NCBI GenBank assembly: GCA_003640385.1
Contig: RCAB01000642.1
Span: 1-30,109 of the forward strand
Reading direction: 5' to 3'
DNA: 30,109 nt
DNA from: Setaria digitata
Lineage: Eukaryota > Nematoda > Chromadorea > Rhabditida > Setariidae
Shown here: piece by piece, positions 20,120 to 30,051 of the stretch
How the letters are laid out: each line of letters begins with the position of its first letter
Position numbering within the stretch: the first letter of the stretch is position 1
Position numbers and translations under genes: made by a program
The notes under the pieces: model-generated
Databases searched by the model: none
The model's input: the letters and a program-made list of their open reading frames with translations, nothing else
Told to the model about the DNA's origin: nothing

Positions 20120-23100
20120 GCTAGTTATTTTTATCTTCTTTTTTTCTTCATGATAAAGATGACATTCAACAGACTTATTGGACTTAATTAGTAAGCCTCA
20201 AGAGTTGACAGAAATTGGCAAAAATTGACTTATTAATATTAATCAGTTGACATCATAATGGATCATTATTAAATCTATATTTTACAATTTATACTATCTA
20301 AATAATTTTTACGATGACTGAAAAAAATATTTTTTTTTATATCAGAAATGCGAAAACCAAAATTACAACGGATGAATTTTTTTTTTAGGTGTGAAAAGAC
20401 ATATGTATTAGCAGAGAAAGAGCTTTTGGCACAAAAAATGATTAGAATGATTATGTAAAGTGACATCTGCATACACTTGACTCGTAAATTTTTTATGCTA
20501 ATTACAAATTTATTAATTATAAATACAGCTAAAAGAAAGAGGACGTAAAATACGCTCATGGATTCGCACTTGAAAAGTGTTATTATTCCAAAGGTATAAC
20601 TTACAGATTCAACAATGCGATGCGAATCAGAAGACAATATCGCATAGCGAAGTGTCTCCAGTTCTTTCTAGTTTACCTAATTACCTTCTGTACGCCTTAG
20701 TTGCATCCGGTGCGCTAATTTCTGCTGCCTTATTAGTTATCATTATATGCATCCGAATCCGAAGGTTTGTTAGTTCTATGTTAGAAATAAAACAAAATCA
20801 CAGAAAATTGTCACAACAGTAGTCGGATTAGATCCCGATAACTCTCCATCCTGACTTAACCACATTATCATTATCTCTTAATCTTTCTATCGACCAAATA
20901 TCAATTTGATTAACTTAGTGTGAATCAAAAAATTCTAAATAAAACAGTTTGACGGTCAATTCTCACAATGAACCCACCGACAGATTAATAAATCACATTT
21001 GCATGCTCCGATAGTATCGTTGTTTGTTTGGGTCACTTTCTCGATCTCATAAATTCCTCCTGCACTATTAAAAGGAAGATGCATCATCTCGAACAAGCGG
21101 GGTTCATCTGTCATCCTGAGGTCACCGACAATGCAATGAATGGAGAGCTGTCCACTCAGTAAATTATTTATCAGTAGGTCTTCAGGAAGCTTATGTTGTT
21201 TGACGCTTTTTGTTGAGATATTGGGGAAATATTATTTCTGAAGAATAAATGAAGAATTGAAATTTTTAAAAGCAAAATTAATTTTCAATTTTCTTTCAAA
21301 TCATTTTGCTCAATTCTATTAGCTTTTCGGGAAGTGTTACATCGTTTCATAAATGTCTAATTGCTTAAATAATCAATAACCAGCCAAGTTATTGGATGTA
21401 GTTGAAATGCCAAAAGCAGAAGGAAGCGGAAGTGTGTGTATGAATGTGCCCAGTGTCCCCAAAGCACCACCATTTTCCACTGTTCAATTAATTTCATTGA
21501 TATAACAATTTGCACAAATCTGTTAAGATTTCCAGCCAATCAAATATCAGAAAATCCACGAAATATCAAAATTTAAAAAGCGAACTTTGAAATTCGCCCT
21601 GCTGTTGTTAATACAGTGAACTTAGAGTATTATAGTGTCAAACTATACATTTAAACAAACTTTTTATTTTCATAAGCTTGAACATTCCTCTGCATACTTT
21701 TGTAATATCAAGCAAATTCTCAGTCCATTCGGCAATGACACGGGCAGTTAAAGTACTATTTATTGGAGATCTGCAAATTAATTTCTGCATGAGCATGCTT
21801 CATTGGCAAGAAATTTTGCATGCAGCAATACAAATGAAACTATTTCACTTCACCTTATTGTTGCATACTAAAATTGCATTTTGTCTTGCATTTCATGAAA
21901 TATTGACATAACCTACGCAAAGAGGACACTTGATTCAGCCTTAAATCTATCCTGAAAGTCTATCAGAACTAAGCCTTGTTTTGTTTGTTAGTTCTAGAAA
22001 TCTAGTAAAGCAAAACCGTAACTCGATTTCCTTTTTCTCAATGAGTCATTGTCAGGTATTGAATTGTTCGATAATTCGTTGTTCTATCCATCACAAACTA
22101 AAAACTGCTTCTAATAAGACTACTTTAGAGAAAATTATTTATTTTCTTATATCTTTTAACTAATTATCATCGGACAACCCAGAAAATTATGGCTAACCGT
22201 ACATGGCTAAGAATAATAGAAAATATTAATAGAGATTTATCTTGCCGTTTGAAAAAGCTATGATAATGTCTGGATTCGTTAATACACTGGAAAATGGGAG
22301 ATAATTAACTGATCATAAAATAATAACTTCAGTAGTGTTTCGAGATGCTGAGCTAAAAGTTATTAAATCAAAATCGAGTACGGAAATACTGAAAAGACTT
22401 TTCTTTGCATTTCACAGCGGTAGGAATTATTTAACTTCCAATTTCAGGTTTAACAGAAAAAGCCGAATAAAAAGGAAACGAAAGTCGGAATTTTCAGCAG
22501 ACATTATTTTGGGTAGCGGAAATTGGCCCTATACCACGACGATCCAAGGTAGCAGTTCCGTGATAAATAGTGATATGATATACGGGTCCACGGAAAGCGA
22601 TTTTGTCAAGCTTAATCCTATTCGGGTCACTCCACATTCGTTGAGGTTAATCTTTGAGCAATTTCCATTATATACTGCTTTTCAAAACGAGGTCAAATTT
22701 TGGAATGTTTTCATATGATTCAGAGAGATTTTAAATATTTGAAAATTCACTCTCTTTATGATAAGTGAATTATTTCTTTCTACTCAAGAGGTGACAAGTC
22801 TGAACTCATTTATAATTGAGAAAATTTTCCAGAGACTATCCACATCATTCTAATAATTTATCAACAAACTCGATTAGAAATTCCCCTAAGCAGTCTACAG
22901 CTATATTTCGTCTTCGTGGATCTTCTGACGGTTACTGTACAGTTGGAAGATTATATGAAGAAATTCCAGGAAGCAGAGTTTTTAATGTCGAGCTTCCAAA
23001 AAATTCGGTGACATATACACCAAGAAGAGAAGTATATATTTTTAATTTAATTAAATTTCTAGCTCTAGTTGTAGTTATTTGAAAACTTTACATTTATATA

Positions 23101-23196
23101 TATATATTATATTTTATATATTTATATAATATATATATATATAATATATTTTATATATTTTTAATTATATATATATATATTATATATTTTATATAT

Positions 23197-23234
<38 letters not shown>

Positions 23235-24782
23235 ATTTAGATCAAAAGTTAAATGTTTAAACTGTTAAATAGTTAAAAATTTAAAATCAGTTTCTGAGCA
23301 TAAAGTTTTTCGACAAAAATTAACTTTTTTTTTATATTTTCTTGTAAGCTAATTTCATTCTTTTTTCTAGCCAATTTATGGCATATCAACGATACGCAGG
23401 CCACCACCAACGTGTCGTCCACCACCGCCACCTTCTCAAGATTCTCCACTTAGTTTGGATTCTTCTGGAAACTCAGTGGAAAAAGAATTTGACCTAATTC
23501 GTACCGGTACATCACCGAAACGGTAAAGTTTCGTATACTTAGTTTTTGAGAGATGTGTGACTGTTATACGATTGTTTGTAAAAGAAAGCTTTAATTTTTT
23601 CAATTTCGTAGAAATATTTGAAAATCTTTTTTTTTTTCGGGGAGACTGAAAGCACGATTTGACTTTACAAACAAAAAAATTAAAGGTGTTTGCTAATAAA
23701 TGGAAGTCGTTTAGTTTTGCTTGACAAGCTAGAAATTAATTTAAAACTGGAACTGAAATGATGGCGGTTTGGTAACGCTCTGATGACTGTTATAATCTAT
23801 GCACTAATTAGAGAGGTTGGCATCAAGCATAAAGTTTAAAATTAAAAATAGCAATATAAAGTATTATTAGTTATGCAAGAGAACACATCATGTCACAACA
23901 ATAATGAATTAAGAGCAAAAAGAAATCGCGATTTGAATGGTTGAGAAGGAGTGAAAATTTTGAAAACAAAAGTTGTAAGTATTGCCTCAACAAGAAAGTA
24001 CAGAAGAGTTAAATTCAGTCTTTCTTGTACTTGACGAGGAGAAATATCCATTGGTGCCGCACCCTGCTCGACAATCACTCCAGTGGCTATCCCGCGGAGA
24101 GTTGCCGCGGTGCTCTTAATGATGGAGCCAATGAATTAAAAGTCTTCTACAGGTCTTCAAAGAGAGGAAAATGAAAAAGAAAAAAAAGAAATCTTTACTA
24201 CATTTCTGAATGAAAATTAAGTGTTAGCATGTTGCGTTGTATGTTATAAAGTTACAAACAATTAATTACCTTTTTTCATTTTTAATTGTGAAAAGCATAA
24301 CTGCGAGGTTGCTCTTTTTGTTTCAACAGAATTAAGTTGCAATATTGATTTTTAGCCAATGATAATAAATTTGGGATTAGCACTTAATGACAGAATGAAA
24401 ATTTCAGTTCGACTGATGACGATAAATCTCGGAACTCTGGTAATTCGGGTGATAACGGGCGCGAAAGTGGTTATGGTACTGCACCAAACAGGTCGTGGAA
24501 TAGTCCTATGATTGTCCATCAGCAAAAGCGGTACCAGTATTATCATGAATTCCATAGATCTGAAACAAATAAGGAAATTTTTGGGAAAATATGGTCACAG
24601 TAAAATTCCTTTCCTGAAACCCGACAACTTTTCGTTTTCATTAATCACTCTTCACTAATTAATTTCGAATTTTGAAACATTTCAGAGTCTCGTTAAGACA
24701 ATCAGAAGATATCATTCGCCGTCAGACACCATTAGCCGTTTATGCTCATCGAAGTAATGCTCATCCAATGACTTATGTTTAA
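19979..24782 (+). CDS. C-terminal part of a novel type I single-pass membrane receptor-like protein, 7 exons
   Basis: Exons are 19979-20119, 20607-20764, 22448-22645, 22833-23031, 23371-23522, 24408-24599 and 24686-24782. They sum to 1137 bases (378 codons plus TAA), and every junction phase agrees (0, 2, 2, 0, 2, 2). Residues 1-47 are extracellular, with CEC and a run of prolines. About residues 71-96 form one hydrophobic helix (from YLLYALVASG to IICI), followed by RIRRFNRKSRIKRKRK, which marks the cytoplasmic side. The tail of about 290 residues contains RLYEEIPG, RPPPPPSQ, a Ser/Asp/Asn/Gly-rich stretch, and ends PMTYV. The layout resembles an adhesion or signalling receptor tail that binds SH2, SH3-type and PDZ partners; that role is inferred from motifs only. 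The start codon and ectodomain exons upstream were not found, so the N-terminus is missing. I do not recognise the family. Confidence in the exon chain is high; confidence in function is low. Confidence 0.85.
20607..20764 (+). CDS. Exon B: membrane-spanning helix and start of cytoplasmic tail
   Basis: After TTACAG the exon reads IQQCDANQKTISHSEVSP, then a hydrophobic helix of about 25 residues containing closely spaced small residues (ASGALISAALL) that could support helix packing, then IRIRR. It is joined in phase 0 to exon A and ends in phase 2 at AAG before GTTTGT. The strong basic cluster after the helix predicts that the C-terminal side is cytoplasmic. Confidence 0.85.
20765..22447 (+). 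other. Intron 2 of the membrane-protein gene
   Basis: 1683 bases between the phase-2 donor AAG|GTTTGT and the acceptor AATTTCAG. Open frames inside (21357-21539 on -, 21678-21911 and 21981-22163 on +) lack splice partners in the right phase. I see no cassette exon. Confidence 0.7.
22448..22645 (+). CDS. Exon C: basic stop-transfer and proximal cytoplasmic tail
   Basis: It follows a textbook AATTTCAG acceptor. The first 13 residues are strongly basic (FNRKSRIKRKRKS), continuing the stop-transfer begun in exon B. The rest is hydrophilic with many Ser and Thr and two Tyr-containing motifs (NWPYTTT, DMIYGST). I place the donor at 22646 (TTGAG before GTTAAT). Only this donor gives both a long exon and a phase-2 match to the next exon; the continuing open frame to 22718 is intronic read-through. 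Confidence 0.83.
22833..23031 (+). CDS. Exon D: cytoplasmic tail with YEEI motif
   Basis: The acceptor is AAAATTTTCCAG and the donor is GAGAA before GTATAT. The segment starts DYPHHSNNLSTNSIRNSP and includes GYCTVGRLYEEIPGSRVF, where YEEI is the sequence known as the preferred phosphotyrosine ligand of Src-family SH2 domains. It ends TYTPRRE, phase 0. Immediately downstream the intron runs into a long AT microsatellite. Confidence 0.85.
23092..23230. repeat. AT-dinucleotide microsatellite in intron 4
   Basis: About 140 bases consist almost only of A and T, as TATATA runs broken by TATTTTATATATTTTTAATT units that recur at least twice. The array lies about 60 bases after the donor of exon D. 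It can form cruciform or slipped structures and is likely length-variable. Confidence 0.95.
23371..23522 (+). CDS. Exon E: polyproline cytoplasmic segment
   Basis: The acceptor is a strong CTTTTTTCTAG. The exon reads PIYGISTIRRPPPTCRPP and continues with further prolines and SQDSPLSLDSS, then an acidic/basic stretch ending TGTSPKR. The proline run could bind SH3, WW or EVH1 domains, but no exact class consensus is met. The donor CG before GTAAAG leaves phase 2. The following intron (885 bases) contains the G+C-rich island described at 23893-24135. Confidence 0.88.
23893..24135 (-). other. G+C-rich island in intron 5 with an 80-codon open frame
   Basis: On the - strand the frame is open from just after a TAA to the stop at 23893. 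It includes STAATLRGIATGVIVEQGAA and, from an ATG at 24051, MDISPRQVQERLNLTLLYFL. The stretch 24040-24120 is much richer in G+C than the surrounding intron and holds two CCGCGG palindromes (24092-24097 and 24105-24110). All three + frames are also open over part of it, so strand and coding status are uncertain. It cannot be a simple cassette exon of the host gene: joined in phase 2 after the AATTCAG at 24018, the frame stops almost at once. It may be a nested exon, a pseudogene fragment or a conserved non-coding element. Confidence 0.3.
24408..24599 (+). CDS. Exon F: Ser/Asp/Gly-rich tail segment with two possible donors
   Basis: It follows AAAATTTCAG. It reads STDDDKSRNSGNSGDNGRES, then GYGTAPNRSWNSPMIVHQQK, then a tyrosine-rich end (YQYYHEFHRS). 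Two donors both leave phase 2: GCG before GTACCA at 24531 and CACA before GTAAAA at 24600. Either joins exon G in frame, so two tails differing by 23 residues are possible. The downstream donor is the better match and is used for the exon boundary given here. Confidence 0.82.
24686..24782 (+). CDS. Exon G: terminal exon ending in a PDZ-type C-terminus
   Basis: The acceptor is AACATTTCAG. The exon reads VSLRQSEDIIRRQTPLAVYA, then HRSNAHPMTYV and TAA. The last three residues T-Y-V fit the S/T-x-hydrophobic pattern of class I PDZ ligands. Intron F is only 86 bases. I chose this as the last exon because the stop is clean and overlapping AATAAA signals lie about 410 bases downstream. Confidence 0.85.
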
Positions 24783-25191
24783 TATGCTGCTATGTATGGT
24801 TAGAATGGTGCTTTTATTTATTTGTTTCTAAATTTAATTTAAGCACTTCAAAATTAGCTTAGGAAAAGTCGAGAGCTAGATGTTAAAACATTTTGCGCAT
24901 TTATTTGGTAGTAAATGCGTCGATTTTTCAAATTTTCAAAATGATATACCTGAATGCTTCATTTGTTCGAATTCTTCAAATTCCCAAAGTATGAAAAGTA
25001 ATGTCTAGAAAAAAAGTTTTTTTTATGGAAAATAGAATGAGTAATTTCTTTACGAATTACGGAACTCTACATTTTGTTCATATAAATATTTTATAACAGT
25101 CTTAGCGACTTGACAGGTTACTGACTTGTTCATCTAATTTAATCTTAAAAGAGGCCTTTGTCCTGCAGAATATGATATTGATTATTATTTG

Positions 25192-25202
25192 AATAAAATA
25201 AA
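25192..25202 (+). promoter_or_regulatory. Candidate poly(A) signal of the membrane-protein gene
   Basis: Two overlapping AATAAA hexamers lie about 410 bases after the stop codon at 24782. This is a plausible 3' end, but AATAAA occurs often by chance in such AT-rich sequence. Confidence 0.4.
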
Positions 25203-25741
25203 CCACACTATAAATATCGTGAAATTAAGTTTGACTGCGATATTGCATTTCAATCTGAAAGTAGAACACAAAAAGTACTTCAGTAAGGTATATATATAAA
25301 AGAACGAAAGAAGAAAATGAAGCCTAGGAATAAAACTGTTCAACTTTAAATTGAAGTTTTGTATAATAATAAATAATACGAAAGCAGAAGGATGTCATTA
25401 TCAAGGAAATATTTGGGACGGATCAAGGTCAAGGGTCGTGGATAAAAGTGGCTGCAGAGAAATTGCTGCATCACTATTCAGATGAAGATTTGATTAAGAC
25501 AAAAGAATATCGCAGATGTCTGTCTACGCCATCATCATTTAAAGAGTGTTTCAGAAAACTTGGGAACCTCAAATAAAAGCTATTCTTAGGAGAACTTACA
25601 ATCCATCAAAATATCGACAGGAGAAGAGAAATTATAAAATAACGAAAAGCACTCAATGTTGGTTAATACGCTATGACGGAAATTAAAAATTAAACTGAAC
25701 TAATCAATAGAGATTTAACTCTTGAAAGGAAAGTGAGGAAG

Positions 25742-25781
25742 CAGGTTATTTTGCTTCTTTTCCTGAAGCAAAACAGGTTAT
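25742..25781. repeat. Small hairpin flanked by 8-base direct repeats
   Basis: CAGGTTAT at 25742-25749 and 25774-25781 brackets an inverted repeat TTTTGCTTC / GAAGCAAAA with a 7-base loop. The arrangement resembles a target-site duplication around a short palindromic insert, but the insert is only about 24 bases and could be chance. Confidence 0.5.
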
Positions 25782-26055
25782 AAACAACTGCTGGTATTAA
25801 TAATATCTTATTCAAGGTGTTCTTGTTTCTTCTGAAAATAAGAGTTTGCTATCTGTTTCCAGAAAAGATCAGAACTTAGTGTTGTGGCTAATGACTGATT
25901 ATAAATAACTTTTATTGATCTTTACATTTCTGTTATCCAAATTAGCTAAAATCAATTGCATCTGTTACAAACCTGCTGTTATGTGAAACAATCTTCATCA
26001 CAACACGATAACGTTAGATGATCTTCAGCTCTCAAGTTGCATTTTAAATTCTTCT

Positions 26056-26210
26056 CATTTTCATGCTTGAAAAAATAAGGTAAGAAAAGGTATGCTGGTT
26101 TATTTTCATTTTTAAAATAGTTCTGAATTGAANCATTTTCATGCTTGAAAAAATAGGGTAAGAAAAGGTATGCTGGTTTATTTTCATTTTTAAAATAGTT
26201 CTGAATTGAA
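26056..26210. repeat. 77-base direct duplication flanking an N (probable gap artefact)
   Basis: Copies at 26056-26132 and 26134-26210 differ at one base (AAGG versus AGGG) and are separated only by the N at 26133. Open frames through the block are meaningless until the join is resolved. Confidence 0.95.
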
Positions 26211-26810
26211 TTATAGGTGCTCAAGCCGTTCCTCAATGAAATTTACAATTTTCAGCTTCCGTTTAAAATTATAAAGATGATCTCGTCATTTGATGCATAC
26301 TTAAAAATGATATGGAAATTGTAGAACTATCCGTCTATGGCATTTACGCTCTATTGATAACAACCAATACGTGATGCTCTGATCGCTTATCTTTAAGTTT
26401 AATGAGGTATATCAAAGCCCATTTTTCTCTTTCAGAATGAAATTTGCTTCAACAGTAATTTATTAGGCAATTCAATATTAGCGGAACTAAAGAGGTGAGC
26501 TCATTCAATGAAAAAGTGGTAAAATATAAGCACTGCAGGAATTGTGCTTCGAAACTTGCCCCGTATAATTTTACATGTTGTCACTCTCAGCTAGAAAGTC
26601 TTCCGTGCTAATTCCAAATTACTACAGCATTATTATTAAGAAGTCAATTTAGGAATCTGTAATTTTTCTTCTCGAAACAAGAAAGAAAGTTTTGATGTAG
26701 AATTACCGAGTTAGTTATGTATCGAACTACTAAAATTTAGAATATTCAGGCAGCTATAAATTTTTAAATAATTGACTGGAATTGACGTTCCTTGTTTTCC
26801 ATGAAATAAA

Positions 26811-27113
26811 ATGTTTGAAATTTTTCTGAAAACTATAGTATTATTAATACTCATTCTTGCTTCACTATCTACGTGCATTTACGTATATGTGCACCGCTAT
26901 TTTAAAATACATGCATTTCTTTTTTTTAAAATTTATTCTCGTTTACAAAATTTTACAGAAAAAACTATGTTCACAAAATGTTTGCATTTTAAAAATCGTT
27001 TACATGTGCTTCTTGCTTTAAAAAAGCCCCTTTCCAGTGCCAATTCTCAACTCTTCAGTATCATTCTATTTACGAAAATCGCTTATCACTATTATTCATC
27101 GAATATCGAATGA
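26811..27113 (+). CDS. Candidate 100-residue ORF with an N-terminal membrane anchor
   Basis: A true ATG after AAATAAA starts MFEIFLKTIVLLILILASLS, a strong hydrophobic helix, followed by basic and aromatic residues (HRYFKIHAFLFFKIYSRLQN) and a basic remainder. AATAAA lies about 60 bases after the stop. The reading frame is very AT-rich, and the Phe/Leu/Ile/Lys composition is what random AT-rich DNA gives, so it is doubtful. Confidence 0.2.
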   Translation: MFEIFLKTIVLLILILASLSTCIYVYVHRYFKIHAFLFFKIYSRLQNFTEKTMFTKCLHFKNRLHVLLALKKPLSSANSQLFSIILFTKIAYHYYSSNIE

Positions 27114-29805
27114 CAGAAACGTCGACCTGTCAAATTAACACTTCTTGTGACAACTTCGGACTGTTTCTTAACAATAAAAAGATGAGTGAAATGCTCCACT
27201 CTAATACCTATGAAAAATTATTTATTGCTTATAAAGTATAAATGTATACTTGCATAAAATGGCCTATAATTGGCTTATAATTTAAAGGAGTGACTTGAGA
27301 AATTCAATATGGATTAAATAAGCATTTGTAGACAACTGGGAAATTATCATCAGTAGTTTGGGCTCAGTTTTACTTGTATAAATGTCTTTGATTAGTTTTA
27401 AACAGCTGTTTGCAATAAATAAAAAAAAATACAATTCCCTTATCTTTTAACCTACTATAATTTGCCACTCTTATCATGCTTATCACTTCATTTTGGCGTT
27501 TCAAGACCTAAATAATTCGATACCATTCCACTTGCTTCCGGGTTTCGACACAACTTGGGGATTTGATTCTTGACAGCCAGAAAATTGCTCCGCTTCTTCT
27601 GATTATCGCAATGATAGCCAAATTCAAATGTCAGCTTTCGTTTGTTTCACAACTTTATTCATTTTCATAGTCCAAAGATCTGCAAACTGCATAACATTGG
27701 CGAAAACTGGACACAGTTCGGAGTCAGGAAAACAAAATCCTAGACCAACATGAATCAGCATCATGACTTATTTATCCTAAATAAATCGTCAATGCCCCAA
27801 ATATTTTCACAGTTTCAAACAGGACGTTTCAGCTAGTACCTATTAAGTTTCAATTCTTCGTCCTTTAAATTTTTCGTCAACCATACGCCTTGCATAGGTT
27901 AAGGATTCTCAGTACGCACGTCGAAAATATGGGTTATGTTACGAAGTCACGCTACCTTGGTATCCATTAGTTAAAGATTGTAGAGGGTGTTGCATTCGAG
28001 TGATAATTATTTGCTCAATTAATTATTAATAGTTTAATTTTGAAACTATTGCACAGCACTTTGTTGAAGTTGTTTTGATTTGCAGATTGTCAAAGAATAT
28101 GCGCTTCTGAAACCAGTAGAGGAAAAATTGATAATCAAATTTTTTCCGAGCATCTTGCTCTGCTTAAAATAAAATCATCAAGAATTATTTAAAGAAATTA
28201 GGTATATTTCTGATGAAAAACTTAGCCAAGGTGTTCAAGATCAAATTAAATATAACAAGTTATGGAAATAAGTATAGCAAAAAAGTTTTCCAGTTGCGGC
28301 GCTGTGTTTGTTCAAATCGTTTTGGATTTTTCTCGACAACTTTTCAGTCGAATTTTGTTTAATTCTTAGAAAACAAAAGAGACATCCAACATCTGTTAAA
28401 AAATTATTTAAATTGAACAAGCAAGAATATTCTTACATATTCTCAGCTTCTCAAGTTAAAATGAGAAATTAACATTACGCAATCCTTCAAGACATTCCCT
28501 CCTTCTTCTTGTCTGCACATCAAAATTTTATTATCAATTACTATTACATGCAATTTTTCTTTAGTTTTGGTCATATAATCACCTCATTTCAACTTCAGGG
28601 CCACTTCTAAAAAGAATTTCTATTATTTCTTGAAACAAAAGTCCTTCCTTATCGTACAATTCATATTGTATGAAATCAATTTAGTATGTGTACGCATTTG
28701 ATTCCGAATTTGTCAGGCATGGAAAGGAATATTGTTTGCAACTTGATTGGTAAATCCAATTCACTTGTTCAGTAACTGTCTGCAGTAATTACTGTTTAAG
28801 TAGTGAAGCAAAAAGAGCGAATCAACTAGCAAGGATCTGATGGTGTGGAGAAACTTAGTGCAGAAGAACTATAGGTTGCGATAATGGAGAAATTTGAAGT
28901 ATAAATTATAAACTTGAAGTATTTCTATCCAATCTTATTCATCTCCTTTAAATGCTTGAAAAATGCAACCCAAAATTTTATTGCTCGCTGAAATATATCC
29001 ATTCGATCACGATAACCTACTCGTTTTCAAGACGTAAAAACTGATGTGGTGGAGCAATTTATCCGGATTCCAGGCTAAAAAAAAATTAGAGATAATAGAT
29101 TGTTCTAGCTATTTATCATTTTTAATTTTCAGTGCCAACTACTGAACTTTCTTCACGTTAGAAACAACTTCTGATTTGTTTTAAGGTGGTACTGAACAAT
29201 CAAGTTCTAATTCGCTTTCCAAAAATCTTGACTTTTCAATGTTTATCGAAAAGAAGCAATGTGGAAAATATTACTAAGTTGGTGATACTATAATAGAAAC
29301 CATTCAAATTCGCAGTCAAACTAGATTTATCTTGATTTAGAATCAATGAAGTGTATCCCTGTAAATTTAAAATAATACAAGATCATCATTGTTCGTGACA
29401 CAATCGGTATTGGAAATAACTAAACAATTCTATATGTGCCCATTCTCCAAGCTGTTCGAGACGACTTCCTTCAAATTTTAAAAAAGCATTCGCTTGGACT
29501 TGAAAACGAAGAGTCGAGAATCATGGCACATGGCGAATTATTGCGGACGTCCGGATAGTTTAAGAATTCTTTCGGAATATTGTTCGTTAAGAAAATGGCA
29601 AAGCAAGGTCCTTGTTAGCCTGTCAATATGATAAAACACAAGCCTGTTGTGTAGATTTAATTTACTAAGTGTTATTATCATTTATGTTCGTTGATAGATT
29701 AGTCAATGATATTTCAACTGAATCTTAGGAAGAGCACTTTTCCATACAGCGATTTCTATTAATGGAGGAAAAGGTTGCAAGAAGTATTAAAATACTAAGG
29801 TAATT
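27114..29805. other. No gene seen
   Basis: AT-rich, with no open frame over 60 codons on either strand and no splice pair that I can defend. Confidence 0.5.
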
Positions 29806-30051
29806 TCAGGTGCTGTCAACGCCTTGAAAAGAGTAGAAATGAGCAGCAGCAGCGTGCTCCTTGAGAAGGTGCAGTGGATTCGGTTCTGAGGAAGCAGACG
29901 GCGATATCCGCTCTATTCGCTCACGACCTTTACACCTCAAATCCGCTCCAGTAGCAGCATTTCCTCTAAACATCTCGCACTTCCCAACGAAGATGGTACA
30001 AATCCAAATAGGAGAAGCCTGCTACTAACTCATCGGTCAGCTATCATCTAA
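29806..30051 (+). CDS. Candidate exon at the right edge of the window
   Basis: A good acceptor (GGTAATTTCAG, ending 29809) opens a G+C-richer block. In one + frame it reads AVNALKRVEMSSSSVLLEK, with a possible donor AAG|GTGCAG at 29869. The same frame meets a TGA at 29887 and then stays open for 53 codons (GSRRRYPLYSLTTFTPQIRS and onward) to 30049. Another + frame gives EADGDIRSIRSRPLHLKSAP, and the - strand is open for 72 codons, including MFRGNAATGADLRCKGRERI from 29973. Something coding is likely here, but strand and frame cannot be fixed because the window ends. Confidence 0.35.

Larger units (their letters stand above)
24783..26055. other. 3' UTR and intergenic sequence
   Basis: The first 400 or so bases are probably 3' UTR up to the AATAAA pair at 25192-25202. 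Beyond that I see only the 25742-25781 hairpin. Confidence 0.5.

Noticed and set aside
20378..20392. Poly-T acceptor inside intron 1 (TTTTTTTTAG)
   Set aside because: Every phase after it meets a stop within a few codons, so no cassette exon is possible there.
20275..20637. 120-codon - strand frame
   Set aside because: It lies opposite intron 1 and exon B of the membrane-protein gene, and its composition (Phe, Ile, Lys, Ser) is that of AT-rich noise.
22335..22718. 127-codon open frame taken as one coding unit
   Set aside because: Only 22448-22645 is exon. The upstream part precedes the TTTCAG acceptor and the downstream part follows the phase-matched donor.
24352..24555. 67-codon - strand frame
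   Set aside because: It is the antisense shadow of exon F.
25979..26236. 85-codon - strand frame with an internal peptide repeat
   Set aside because: The repeat comes from the 77-base duplication around the N at 26133 and is an assembly effect.
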